Program-made: the position numbers and the translations under genes
Part shown: piece by piece, positions 1-5,307 of the stretch
Position numbering within the stretch: the first letter of the stretch is position 1
How the letters are laid out: each line of letters opens with the position of its first letter
The notes under the pieces: model-generated
The model's database searches: none
The model's input: the letters and a program-made list of their open reading frames with translations, nothing else
Told to the model about the DNA's origin: nothing
Source: Alphaproteobacteria bacterium
GTDB taxonomy: Bacteria > Pseudomonadota > Alphaproteobacteria > UBA9219
Direction: 5' to 3'
Length of the DNA stretch: 6,142 nucleotides
Assembly (NCBI GenBank): GCA_028865155.1
Contig: JAGWKW010000083.1
Location: 1-6,142, forward strand

Positions 1-192
1 CAGAACGATTCCCGGAACAAGTAGTCTGCAAACCCCCGTATGCGCGATTTTCCGGCGTTTCCGGCACGGATCAGGCTTTACAAAGGCTTGAAGAAAATTG
101 TAGGTTGCGCCGGAACACAATGAAAAACAGGCGCCCTGTCTTTCCGGCTCCGAAAGGAAGCAGGAAAATGATCGCGCCGCGAAGAGGATCCT
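1..192 (+). other. Leader region upstream of rpoZ
   Basis: No gene is supported here. A TTTACA hexamer at 77-82 resembles a -35 box, but no good -10 follows at the right distance, so no promoter is called. An imperfect stem can form at 135-164: CCTG (135-138) with CAGG (161-164) and CTTTC (140-144) with GAAAG (152-156), separated by a bulge. It would lie in the rpoZ 5' UTR if transcription starts upstream; its function is unknown. The rpoZ Shine-Dalgarno (AGAGGA) ends four bases before the ATG at 193. Confidence 0.5.
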
Positions 193-618
193 ATGGCCCG
201 CGTCACCGTCGAAGATTGCATCCTTCAAGTCCCCAACCGTTTCGAGCTTGTCATGCTCGCGGCGCATCGCGCGCGCGGCCTCGGTTCGGGCGCGGAACTG
301 ACCGTCGACCGCGACCGCGATAAAAACCCCGTCGTCGCGTTGCGCGAGATCGCCGACCAGACGCTGGAACTGCCCGCGCTTGAAGAATCCTTCATCAAGA
401 CGCTGCAAAAACGTATCGAGCCCGACCGCGTCGAGGAAGAGGAAGACGTCGCCGAGCTGATGGCAGGCGAGCAGCAGAACTGGATCAACGCGATGGGCTC
501 CGACAGCGATGACGAAGCTGACGAAGCCGCCGAGGAAGACGAAGAAGAAGCGGCCCCCGCGAATGAATCCGAAGGCGAAGTCGCCGGTTCGTTCGAAGAC
601 GCCGACATTAAGGACTAG
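193..618 (+). CDS. rpoZ: DNA-directed RNA polymerase omega subunit
   Basis: This is the omega subunit of RNA polymerase, a small cytoplasmic protein that helps fold and hold the beta' subunit and, in bacteria studied, contributes to a ppGpp site on the polymerase. The N-terminal half (about residues 1-75) matches the family closely: MARVTVEDC, then [15 protein letters not shown], then the signature [15 protein letters not shown]. At 141 residues it is longer than E. coli omega (91). The extra length is a highly acidic tail: from about residue 103 onward it is nearly all Asp, Glu, Ala and Ser. Such acidic extensions occur in alphaproteobacterial omegas and are probably disordered. AGAGGA upstream of the ATG supports the start. 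spoT follows after 39 nt on the same strand with no terminator between, so the two are probably co-transcribed. Confidence 0.96.
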   Translation: MARVTVEDCILQVPNRFELVMLAAHRARGLGSGAELTVDRDRDKNPVVALREIADQTLELPALEESFIKTLQKRIEPDRVEEEEDVAELMAGEQQNWINAMGSDSDDEADEAAEEDEEEAAPANESEGEVAGSFEDADIKD

Positions 619-657
619 TTAGCTTGTCTTTGCTATCGATTTCCTTGAGGAATATCG

Positions 658-2871
658 ATGCAACCCCCTGACGCCGAAACCACAGCCGCACACAACGCGC
701 CGCCGCCCATGGCCGCGCGGCCGCATTTGATGCGCCAGTACGAGCTGGTCGAGCGCGTCAAAGCCTACGATCCCGACGCCAACGAGGATTTGCTCAACCG
801 CGCCTATGTCTTTTCGATGCAGGCGCACGGCACCCAGACGCGCGCATCGGGCGACCCGTATTTTTCGCACCCGCTGGAAGTCGCCGGCATCCTGACCGAC
901 ATGAAGATGGACAGCACGACCATCGCCACGGCGCTGCTGCACGATACGGTCGAGGATACGCTGGCCTCGCTCGAAGATATTCAAAAACAGTTCGGCGACG
1001 GCGTCGCGCGGCTGGTCGACGGCGTAACCAAATTGTCGCGCATCGAATTGCAGACCGACCAGGCCAAGCAGGCCGAGAATTTCCGCAAGCTTGTCGTCGC
1101 GATGTCGGAAGATATCCGCGTGCTGCTCGTCAAGCTCGCCGACCGTTTGCACAATATGCGCACGCTGCATTACCTGCGCGGCGCGGACAAGCGCAAGCGC
1201 ATCGCGCGCGAGACTTTGGAGATTTATGCCCCGCTGGCCGAGCGCATCGGCATCGAGAAAATGAAGGACGAGCTCGAAGATCTCGCCTTCGCCGAACTGA
1301 ATGCGGATGCGCGCAACAGCATCGTCGCGCGGCTGAATTTTTTGCGCACCGAAGGCGAGGCCATCGCCGACAAGGTCATGAAGGAACTGCATGACGTCCT
1401 GGAAAAAGGCGGGGTCACGGCCGTTCTGGAAGGGCGCGAAAAAACGCCCTACTCGATCTGGCGCAAGATGCAGCGCAAGAATGTCGGCTTCGAACAGCTG
1501 TCCGACATCATGGCGTTCCGCATCGTGGTCGAGAATGTCGAGCAATGCTATCAGGCGCTCGGCGTCATTCACAGCCATTACCACGTCGTGCCGGGGCGGT
1601 TTAAGGATTACATCTCGACGCCGAAGCCGAACCAGTATCAAAGCCTTCACACCGGCATCATGGGCCCGGAGCGGCAGCGCGTCGAAATCCAGATCCGCAC
1701 CCGCGCGATGCACGAAGTCGCCGAGCTCGGCGTCGCCGCGCATTGGGGCTATAAACAGGGCGCGCCGCGCACGGACGGCTTGCAATATCGCTGGCTGCGC
1801 GAACTGCTCGATATCGTCGAACATGCGCAGCGGCCCGAAGAGTTTCTCGAAAACACCAAGCTCGAACTGTTTCAGGATCAGGTTTTCTGTTTTTCGCCGA
1901 AAGGCGATCTGATCGCGCTGCCGCGCGGCGCGACGCCGGTCGATTTCGCCTATGCCGTGCATAGCCGCGTCGGCGATGCCTGCGTCGGTTCCAAGGTCAA
2001 CGGGCGCATGGTGCCCTTGCGCACGCAGCTGCGCAACGGCGACCAGGTCGAGATCGTGACGCAGAAAGGCGGCACGCCGAGCCCGGCATGGGAACGTTTC
2101 GTCGTCACCGGCAAGGCCAAATCCTGCATCCGCCGCTTCATCCGCACCCAGCAGCGCGCGGAATATGTCACGCTCGGCAAGTCGATGCTGGAAAAACTGT
2201 GCAAGCAGGAACATGTCGATTTTTCCGAAAAAGCTTTCGAGCCCGTCGCCAAGGATTTCCAGAGCGCGTCGCTGGAAGATTTATACGCCAATATCGGCGC
2301 GTCGCTTCAGCCCGCGCGCGAAATTTTCAACGCCGCCTATCCCGCGCACAGGCTGAAAGCGCCCGAAAAAACCGAGCAGCCTGTGTCGGTCAAGGCCAAG
2401 GTCGCGAAACCCGGCGCGCCGCTGACGCTGAACGGGTTGATTCCCGGCATGGCGGTGCATTATGCGCGTTGCTGCCACCCGTTGCCCGGCGACCCGATCG
2501 TCGGCATCGTCACGACCGGCAAGGGCGTCACGATCCACACCACCGATTGCGAAACGCTGGAAAGTTTCGCGCGCGCGCCCGAACGCTGGATCGATGTCGG
2601 CTGGAGCGACGGGCAGGACAAGAGCGAGGGCATGATCGGGCGGCTCGACATCGTGCTGGTCAACAAGCCGAATTCGTTCGGCGCGATGACGACCGTGATC
2701 GGCAAGAATAACGGCAATATCACGAATATGAAGATCACGAGCCGCACGCCGGAATTTTTCGACCTTCTGGTCGATATCGAGGTCAAGGACACCAAGCACC
2801 TGACCAACATCATCGCCGCGCTGCGCGCCAATACTTCGATCAATTCCGTCGAGCGGACGAAGGGGCGGTAG
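658..2871 (+). CDS. spoT: Bifunctional (p)ppGpp synthetase/hydrolase (RSH family)
   Basis: This long RelA/SpoT-homologue enzyme makes (p)ppGpp from GTP/GDP and ATP and also degrades it, setting the stringent response. The 737 residues match full-length RSH proteins. The N-terminal HD hydrolase looks intact: H71 in FSHPLEVA, H95-D96 in LLHDTVEDT and KLADRLHNM at 159-167. The synthetase follows: R260-E-K with YSIWRKM, D283, FKDYISTPKPNQYQSLHT (315-332) and EIQIRTRAMHEVAE (343-356). The RFKD motif (314-317) is the type found in bifunctional Rel/SpoT enzymes rather than the acidic EXDD of RelA. A TGS domain spans about 409-469, the conserved CC (605-606) lies in YARCCHPLPGD, and an ACT domain fills about 661-735. 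The start at 658 has GAGGAA five bases upstream; Met18 has no ribosome site. No domain is missing. It is probably transcribed with rpoZ. Confidence 0.97.
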   Translation: MQPPDAETTAAHNAPPPMAARPHLMRQYELVERVKAYDPDANEDLLNRAYVFSMQAHGTQTRASGDPYFSHPLEVAGILTDMKMDSTTIATALLHDTVEDTLASLEDIQKQFGDGVARLVDGVTKLSRIELQTDQAKQAENFRKLVVAMSEDIRVLLVKLADRLHNMRTLHYLRGADKRKRIARETLEIYAPLAERIGIEKMKDELEDLAFAELNADARNSIVARLNFLRTEGEAIADKVMKELHDVLEKGGVTAVLEGREKTPYSIWRKMQRKNVGFEQLSDIMAFRIVVENVEQCYQALGVIHSHYHVVPGRFKDYISTPKPNQYQSLHTGIMGPERQRVEIQIRTRAMHEVAELGVAAHWGYKQGAPRTDGLQYRWLRELLDIVEHAQRPEEFLENTKLELFQDQVFCFSPKGDLIALPRGATPVDFAYAVHSRVGDACVGSKVNGRMVPLRTQLRNGDQVEIVTQKGGTPSPAWERFVVTGKAKSCIRRFIRTQQRAEYVTLGKSMLEKLCKQEHVDFSEKAFEPVAKDFQSASLEDLYANIGASLQPAREIFNAAYPAHRLKAPEKTEQPVSVKAKVAKPGAPLTLNGLIPGMAVHYARCCHPLPGDPIVGIVTTGKGVTIHTTDCETLESFARAPERWIDVGWSDGQDKSEGMIGRLDIVLVNKPNSFGAMTTVIGKNNGNITNMKITSRTPEFFDLLVDIEVKDTKHLTNIIAALRANTSINSVERTKGR

Positions 2872-2874
2872 CCT

Positions 2875-2942
2875 CTATCCGATCTTCCGCGCTTCCTCTG
2901 CCAGCATGATCGGCTCGCCTTCGCGATCCGCGAAGGCGAGCT
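2875..2942 (-). pseudogene. Degenerate 3'-end copy of the Trm112-family gene
   Basis: Read on the minus strand, this stretch ends [26 protein letters not shown]. The intact gene at 3507-3704 ends [25 protein letters not shown], so about 17 of the last 20 codons align, and both end in TAG. The differences include silent changes (GCC/GCA, GAG/GAA, CGA/CGG), which suggest the copy diverged while still coding and is not a very recent duplication. Upstream of the leucine codon the similarity fades. A shared CTGATC near 2957-2963 hints that the homology once continued with a one-base gap. No start codon or CPVTK part remains, so it cannot make the protein. It lies just past the spoT stop, in the opposite orientation to spoT. 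Confidence 0.8.
2913..2941. repeat. Perfect 13-bp inverted repeat with 3-nt loop
   Basis: GCTCGCCTTCGCG (2913-2925) and its exact complement CGCGAAGGCGAGC (2929-2941) flank ATC. The stem would be very stable in RNA on either strand. It lies 42 nt past the spoT stop, inside the Trm112-tail remnant, and between convergent genes. No T-run follows on either side, so it is not a canonical intrinsic terminator, though it could protect the spoT 3' end or slow polymerase. The intact Trm112-family gene has only a 7-bp version of this palindrome at the matching place. Confidence 0.75.
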
Positions 2943-3047
2943 GCCACACCCGTCGATCAGAAACTGACGGGGCATGAAGCCGGGGATGACAGAAAAAGCC
3001 AGCACGTCCGGCGGATGGCGACTCCCGAACCCGACCCATAAAGTTTA

Positions 3048-3425
3048 TCAAGGCGCGGGGAAGGCCGGCTGCGCATTCTTCAATGACGCCGCATTTGAGC
3101 GAGAAGGAAGAAGCATATCTCCATACCAGTGATCGGCGTGCAAAATCTTATCGACCGCCGCAAAAAGATCGCCCGCCGGATGGCGACTTCCTAATCTGTA
3201 TGATCCGATATCATCGCGTCTCAGCCAAAAGTCGCTGCCAACACCTATGCTGCGAACAGTATGCATCCCGTCATTATAGGGGGCGGGGTCCGAACCCTGG
3301 CCACTTTCTCGACCGTGAATAATATCAATGATACGCAAAGCTAATTTTTCTTCGAAGTCGCCTCTAGTTACTTGTGCTGCGACCTTTGGGTCATCCATAT
3401 TAAAACATATATTCAGCCCAAACAT
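3048..3425 (-). CDS. Unrecognised small protein (125 aa)
   Basis: I do not recognise this protein. It begins MFGLNICFNMDDPKVAAQV and continues with a mixed helix-like segment, FEEKLALRIIDIIHGRE. A basic/aromatic middle (SDFWLRRDDIGSYRLGSRH) follows, then AAVDKILHADHWYGDML and a Ser/Ala/Pro-rich tail. There is no signal peptide, membrane segment or known catalytic motif that I can see. The start at 3425 is chosen because AAGGAG ends six bases before it; an in-frame ATG nine codons upstream would have this Shine-Dalgarno inside its own coding sequence. The 5' half is clearly AT-richer than the neighbouring genes (37% GC by hand count over 3301-3480), suggesting acquired DNA. It lies between the intact Trm112-family gene and a remnant of that gene's tail. 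A real gene is likely but not certain. Confidence 0.6.
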   Translation of the reverse strand: MFGLNICFNMDDPKVAAQVTRGDFEEKLALRIIDIIHGRESGQGSDPAPYNDGMHTVRSIGVGSDFWLRRDDIGSYRLGSRHPAGDLFAAVDKILHADHWYGDMLLPSRSNAASLKNAQPAFPAP

Positions 3426-3431
3426 TTTATT

Positions 3432-3437
3432 CTCCTT
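3432..3437 (-). promoter_or_regulatory. Shine-Dalgarno that sets the orphan gene start
   Basis: On the minus strand this is AAGGAG, six bases before the ATG at 3425. It supports that start over the ATG at 3452. Confidence 0.75.
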
Positions 3438-3466
3438 TATAAAAAAGAGCATTGAACGTGCGATAC

Positions 3467-3495
3467 AATGTATCTTGGCAGCCTAAAAGATGCAA
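3467..3495 (-). promoter_or_regulatory. Possible promoter of the orphan gene, with an operator-like dyad
   Basis: On the minus strand TTGCAT (3495-3490) and TACATT (3472-3467) are separated by 17 bases, a weak sigma70-like pair that would start RNA near 3460. A perfect 13-base dyad, GATACAATGTATC at 3462-3474, overlaps the -10 box and could bind a dimeric repressor. Both the promoter and the operator are inferred from sequence pattern only. Confidence 0.35.
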
Positions 3496-3506
3496 TCTCG
3501 CCGTTT

Positions 3507-3704
3507 CTATAGCTTTCGCGCCTCCTCGGCCAGCATGATCGGCACGCCTTCGCGGATCGGGAAGGCGAGACCGGCTGCATCGCTGATCAGCTCCTGCGCC
3601 GCCGCGTCATAGCGCAGCGTCGTTTTCGTCACCGGGCAGACGAGGATTTCGAGCAGCTTCGGATCGGCGCGGCGTTTTAGCGTCGTTTCTTCGGTTCCTG
3701 TCAT
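3507..3704 (-). CDS. Trm112/YcaR family protein (UPF0434)
   Basis: This is a 65-residue protein of the Trm112-like family, related to E. coli YcaR. The core reads [20 protein letters not shown], then [29 protein letters not shown], which covers almost the whole family domain. The CPVTK form has only one cysteine of the zinc-binding pairs seen in eukaryotic Trm112, as is usual for this proteobacterial group, so metal binding is unlikely. Eukaryotic Trm112 activates methyltransferases; the bacterial role is unclear, and a similar partner role is only an inference. The start at 3704 is set by GGAGG six bases upstream. The earlier in-frame ATG at 3722 has no ribosome site and would swallow this one. 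It follows glyA on the same strand after a 129-nt gap filled mostly by REP-like palindromes. A decayed second copy of its tail lies at 2875-2942. Confidence 0.9.
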   Translation of the reverse strand: MTGTEETTLKRRADPKLLEILVCPVTKTTLRYDAAAQELISDAAGLAFPIREGVPIMLAEEARKL

Positions 3705-3710
3705 ATTCTT

Positions 3711-3715
3711 CCTCC
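3711..3715 (-). promoter_or_regulatory. Shine-Dalgarno that sets the Trm112-family start
   Basis: On the minus strand this is GGAGG, followed by AAGAAT and the ATG at 3704. It rules out the upstream ATG at 3722 as the likely start. Confidence 0.8.
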
Positions 3716-3727
3716 GCAACATAGCGC

Positions 3728-3820
3728 GTCATTCCGGCGCAAGCCGGAATCCAGATTGAAGTTTTTTCCTTGCCATCAAAACAAGGCTTAAAACTGGATC
3801 CCGGCTTGCGCCGGGATGAC
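3728..3820. repeat. Pair of oppositely oriented REP-like palindromes
   Basis: There are two palindromic units. The first (3728-3754) has ATTCCGGC/GCCGGAAT arms around GCAA (3731-3750). The second (3794-3820) has ATCCCGGC/GCCGGGAT arms around TTGC (3798-3817). The second is the reverse complement of the first at 25 of 27 positions, so the whole block can also fold into one long hairpin. The 39-nt spacer is itself partly dyadic (CCTTG and CAAGG). Translated on the minus strand, one unit reads WIPACAGMT, a typical trace of dispersed intergenic repeats in proteobacterial genomes. It sits between glyA and the Trm112-family gene, where it could attenuate read-through or stabilise the glyA mRNA 3' end. 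Confidence 0.85.
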
Positions 3821-3833
3821 GATTGGCTACACG

Positions 3834-5144
3834 CTAAGCCGCCGCGCTTTGCGTTTGCGGCGTTCCGGGGATGATGCCCGGAACCGGGAACCGCTTGCAC
3901 ATCGCGCGGGTTTCTTCGCGCAGCTTGGCGAGCAATGCCGTGTCTTCGGGCGCGCGCAGAACCCGCAACATGATGCTGGCCAGCTGCTGCATTTCCGCTT
4001 CGCCCATGCCGCGCGCGGTCGCGGCGGGCGTGCCGAAGCGGATGCCCGACGGTTTCATCGGCGGGTTCGGATCGTCGGGGATGACGTTCTTGTTGAGCGT
4101 GATGCCCGCGGCGTCGAGCGCCTTTTCCGCCACATCGCCGGTGATGCCGAAACCGGTTGCCGTGTTGATGACGAGCAGGTGGTTTTCGGTGCCGCCGGTG
4201 ACAAGATGCGCGCCGCCCGCAAGCAAAGCCTTGGCGAGGCTTTGCGCGTTGGCCAGAACCTGTTTGGCGTAGTTTTTATAATCCTGCGATTGCACAAGTT
4301 TCAGCGTCGTGGCGATGGCCGCGATCTGGTGCATGTGCGGGCCGCCCTGCATGCCGGGGAAAACCGATTTGTCGATTTTCGCGCCATGTTCCTTCTTGCA
4401 CAAAATCATGCCGCCGCGCGGACCGCGCAGCGATTTATGCGTCGTCGTCGTCATGACGTCGAAGCCGAAATCCATCGGGTTCTTCAAAGCGCCGCCCGCG
4501 ATCAACCCGCCCAGATGCGACACGTCGGCCATCAGCAGCGCGCCGCATTCATCGGCGATTTTGCGGAAACCGGCATAGTCGTATTCGCGCGGATAGGAGG
4601 AATGGCCGCAGATGATGAGCTTGGGTTTCGTTTCCATCGCGACGGCGCGGACTTTGTCGAGGTCGATATGGCCGTCCGGCTGTTCGGTCTTGTAGCGGAC
4701 ATATTTGAAAATCTTGGCCATGTTCGTGACCGGATGGCCGTGCGACAGATGGCCGCCATGCGACAGATCCATGCCCAGAATGACGTCGCCCGGCTGCAAC
4801 AGCCCGAAATAGACGGCCTCGTTCATCGCGCAGCCGGACAGCGGCTGGACGTTCGCATGTCCGGCACGGAAAACCGCTTTGGCGCGGTCGCGCGCGAGGT
4901 TTTCGATCGTGTCGGTATTTTCCTGCCCGCCATAGTAACGGCGGCCCGGATAGCCTTCGGAATATTTGTTGTTAAAGACCGAGCCGAGCAGCGCATAGAC
5001 TTCGGGGAAGCAGTAATTTTCGGACGGGATCAGCTCGATGCCTTCGCTCTGGCGCGTTTCTTCGTGCATCAGCGCGTCGAAAATCTCAGCATCGGATTTT
5101 TGCAGGCGGTCGAGCGCGGCGGCGGAATAGGTGAAATTGGTCAT
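3834..5144 (-). CDS. glyA: Serine hydroxymethyltransferase
   Basis: This PLP enzyme of the cytoplasm interconverts serine + THF and glycine + 5,10-methylene-THF, the main entry of one-carbon units into folate. At 436 residues it is normal length. Visible landmarks are IPSENY (39-44), NKYSEGYPGRRYYGG (59-73), HGGHLSHG (129-136), the PLP-ring Asp207 and His210 in MADVSHLGG, the Schiff-base Lys237 in TTTTHKSLRGPRGG, and Arg369 in SGIRFGTPA for the substrate carboxylate. Several motifs differ from usual proteobacterial GlyA: VQPLSGCAMN for VQPHSGAQAN, DVSHLGG for the common D-x-AH-x-AG, and THKS for THKT. This suggests a divergent GlyA lineage but not loss of activity. GGAGG five bases upstream supports the start. 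The leader carries a ZTP riboswitch. The Trm112-family gene lies downstream. Confidence 0.96.
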   Translation of the reverse strand: MTNFTYSAAALDRLQKSDAEIFDALMHEETRQSEGIELIPSENYCFPEVYALLGSVFNNKYSEGYPGRRYYGGQENTDTIENLARDRAKAVFRAGHANVQPLSGCAMNEAVYFGLLQPGDVILGMDLSHGGHLSHGHPVTNMAKIFKYVRYKTEQPDGHIDLDKVRAVAMETKPKLIICGHSSYPREYDYAGFRKIADECGALLMADVSHLGGLIAGGALKNPMDFGFDVMTTTTHKSLRGPRGGMILCKKEHGAKIDKSVFPGMQGGPHMHQIAAIATTLKLVQSQDYKNYAKQVLANAQSLAKALLAGGAHLVTGGTENHLLVINTATGFGITGDVAEKALDAAGITLNKNVIPDDPNPPMKPSGIRFGTPAATARGMGEAEMQQLASIMLRVLRAPEDTALLAKLREETRAMCKRFPVPGIIPGTPQTQSAAA

Positions 5145-5149
5145 GATAT

Positions 5150-5162
5150 CCTCCGTTTAAGG
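5150..5162 (-). promoter_or_regulatory. glyA Shine-Dalgarno in a small possible hairpin
   Basis: On the minus strand CCTT (5162-5159) can pair with GGAG positions of the Shine-Dalgarno (5153-5150) around a short AAACG loop, including one G-U pair. The stem is weak. It would partly cover the glyA ribosome site, so it is a candidate expression platform for the riboswitch. The Shine-Dalgarno itself is clear; the hairpin is an inference. Confidence 0.4.
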
Positions 5163-5174
5163 TTTAGAAATTCA

Positions 5175-5245
5175 TGCCCAGGCGCGCGGCTCGTTTTGTC
5201 TTTATACTCCCCCGTGGTGACCCACATTGCGCCAGTCGTATAAAG
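5175..5245 (-). promoter_or_regulatory. ZTP (pfl) riboswitch in the glyA leader
   Basis: Read on the minus strand the aptamer has all the pfl hallmarks. P1 is a perfect 8-bp pairing of CTTTATAC (5245-5238) with GTATAAAG (5207-5200). Inside it lie ACTGGCG, then the P2 hairpin GTGG/CCAC around GTCA (5225-5214), then GGGGGA. After a short linker comes the second domain, GCCGCGCGCCTGGGCA, ending at 5175. The GGCGC of the first domain can pair with GCGCC of the second, the known pseudoknot. This class senses ZTP/ZMP, purine intermediates that rise when 10-formyl-THF is low, and usually turns on folate one-carbon genes, so glyA is a fitting target. No T-run terminator lies between it and the start codon, which points to control of translation. 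Confidence 0.9.
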
Positions 5246-5255
5246 AATTTATGCT
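5227..5255 (+). promoter_or_regulatory. Possible promoter of the YHYH gene
   Basis: TTGCGC (5227-5232) and TATGCT (5250-5255) are 17 bases apart, a moderate sigma70-like match that would start RNA near 5262, about 45 nt before the ATG. It overlaps the riboswitch-coding DNA on the other strand. This call is based on pattern alone. Confidence 0.35.
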
Positions 5256-5259
5256 GAAC

Positions 5260-5289
5260 TTAATGCCCTGAACGACGCGGGCGAGTCAA
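5260..5289 (-). promoter_or_regulatory. Possible glyA promoter
   Basis: On the minus strand TTGACT (5289-5284) matches five of six -35 bases. CATTAA (5265-5260) is a weak -10 after an 18-base spacer. The predicted RNA start, near 5253, lies a few bases before riboswitch helix P1 (from 5245), which is where a start would be expected and lends support to the call. Confidence 0.45.
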
Positions 5290-5307
5290 GCCCGATGAAG
5301 GAGTTTC

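Noticed and set aside
77..105. rpoZ promoter with TTTACA as -35
   Set aside because: Hexamers at 15-17 bases downstream match the -10 consensus poorly, so no promoter was called.
619..2214. Long open frame antisense to spoT (531 codons, minus)
   Set aside because: It mirrors the codon pattern of a strongly supported gene in GC-rich DNA, and its product is a low-information mix of Arg, Ala, Asp and His with no family motif.
2913..2941. Intrinsic terminator for spoT
   Set aside because: The hairpin is strong, but no T-run follows on either strand, so it is recorded only as an inverted repeat.
3285..3300. tRNA T-arm-like sequence (minus GGTTCGGACC)
   Set aside because: The invariant A58 is G, no acceptor, D or anticodon arm can be placed around it, and it falls inside a coding frame.
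3083..3322. Plus-strand frame of 79 codons opposite the orphan gene
   Set aside because: It has no convincing family signal, and the opposite strand has the better-placed AAGGAG and possible promoter.
3607..3900. Minus-strand frame containing WIPACAGMT
   Set aside because: This is a translation of the REP-like repeats running out of frame into glyA and the Trm112-family gene, a common false gene.
3816..5243. Long open frame antisense to glyA (475 codons, plus)
   Set aside because: It is the complement of a clear glyA, begins within the REP palindrome, and has no recognisable domain.
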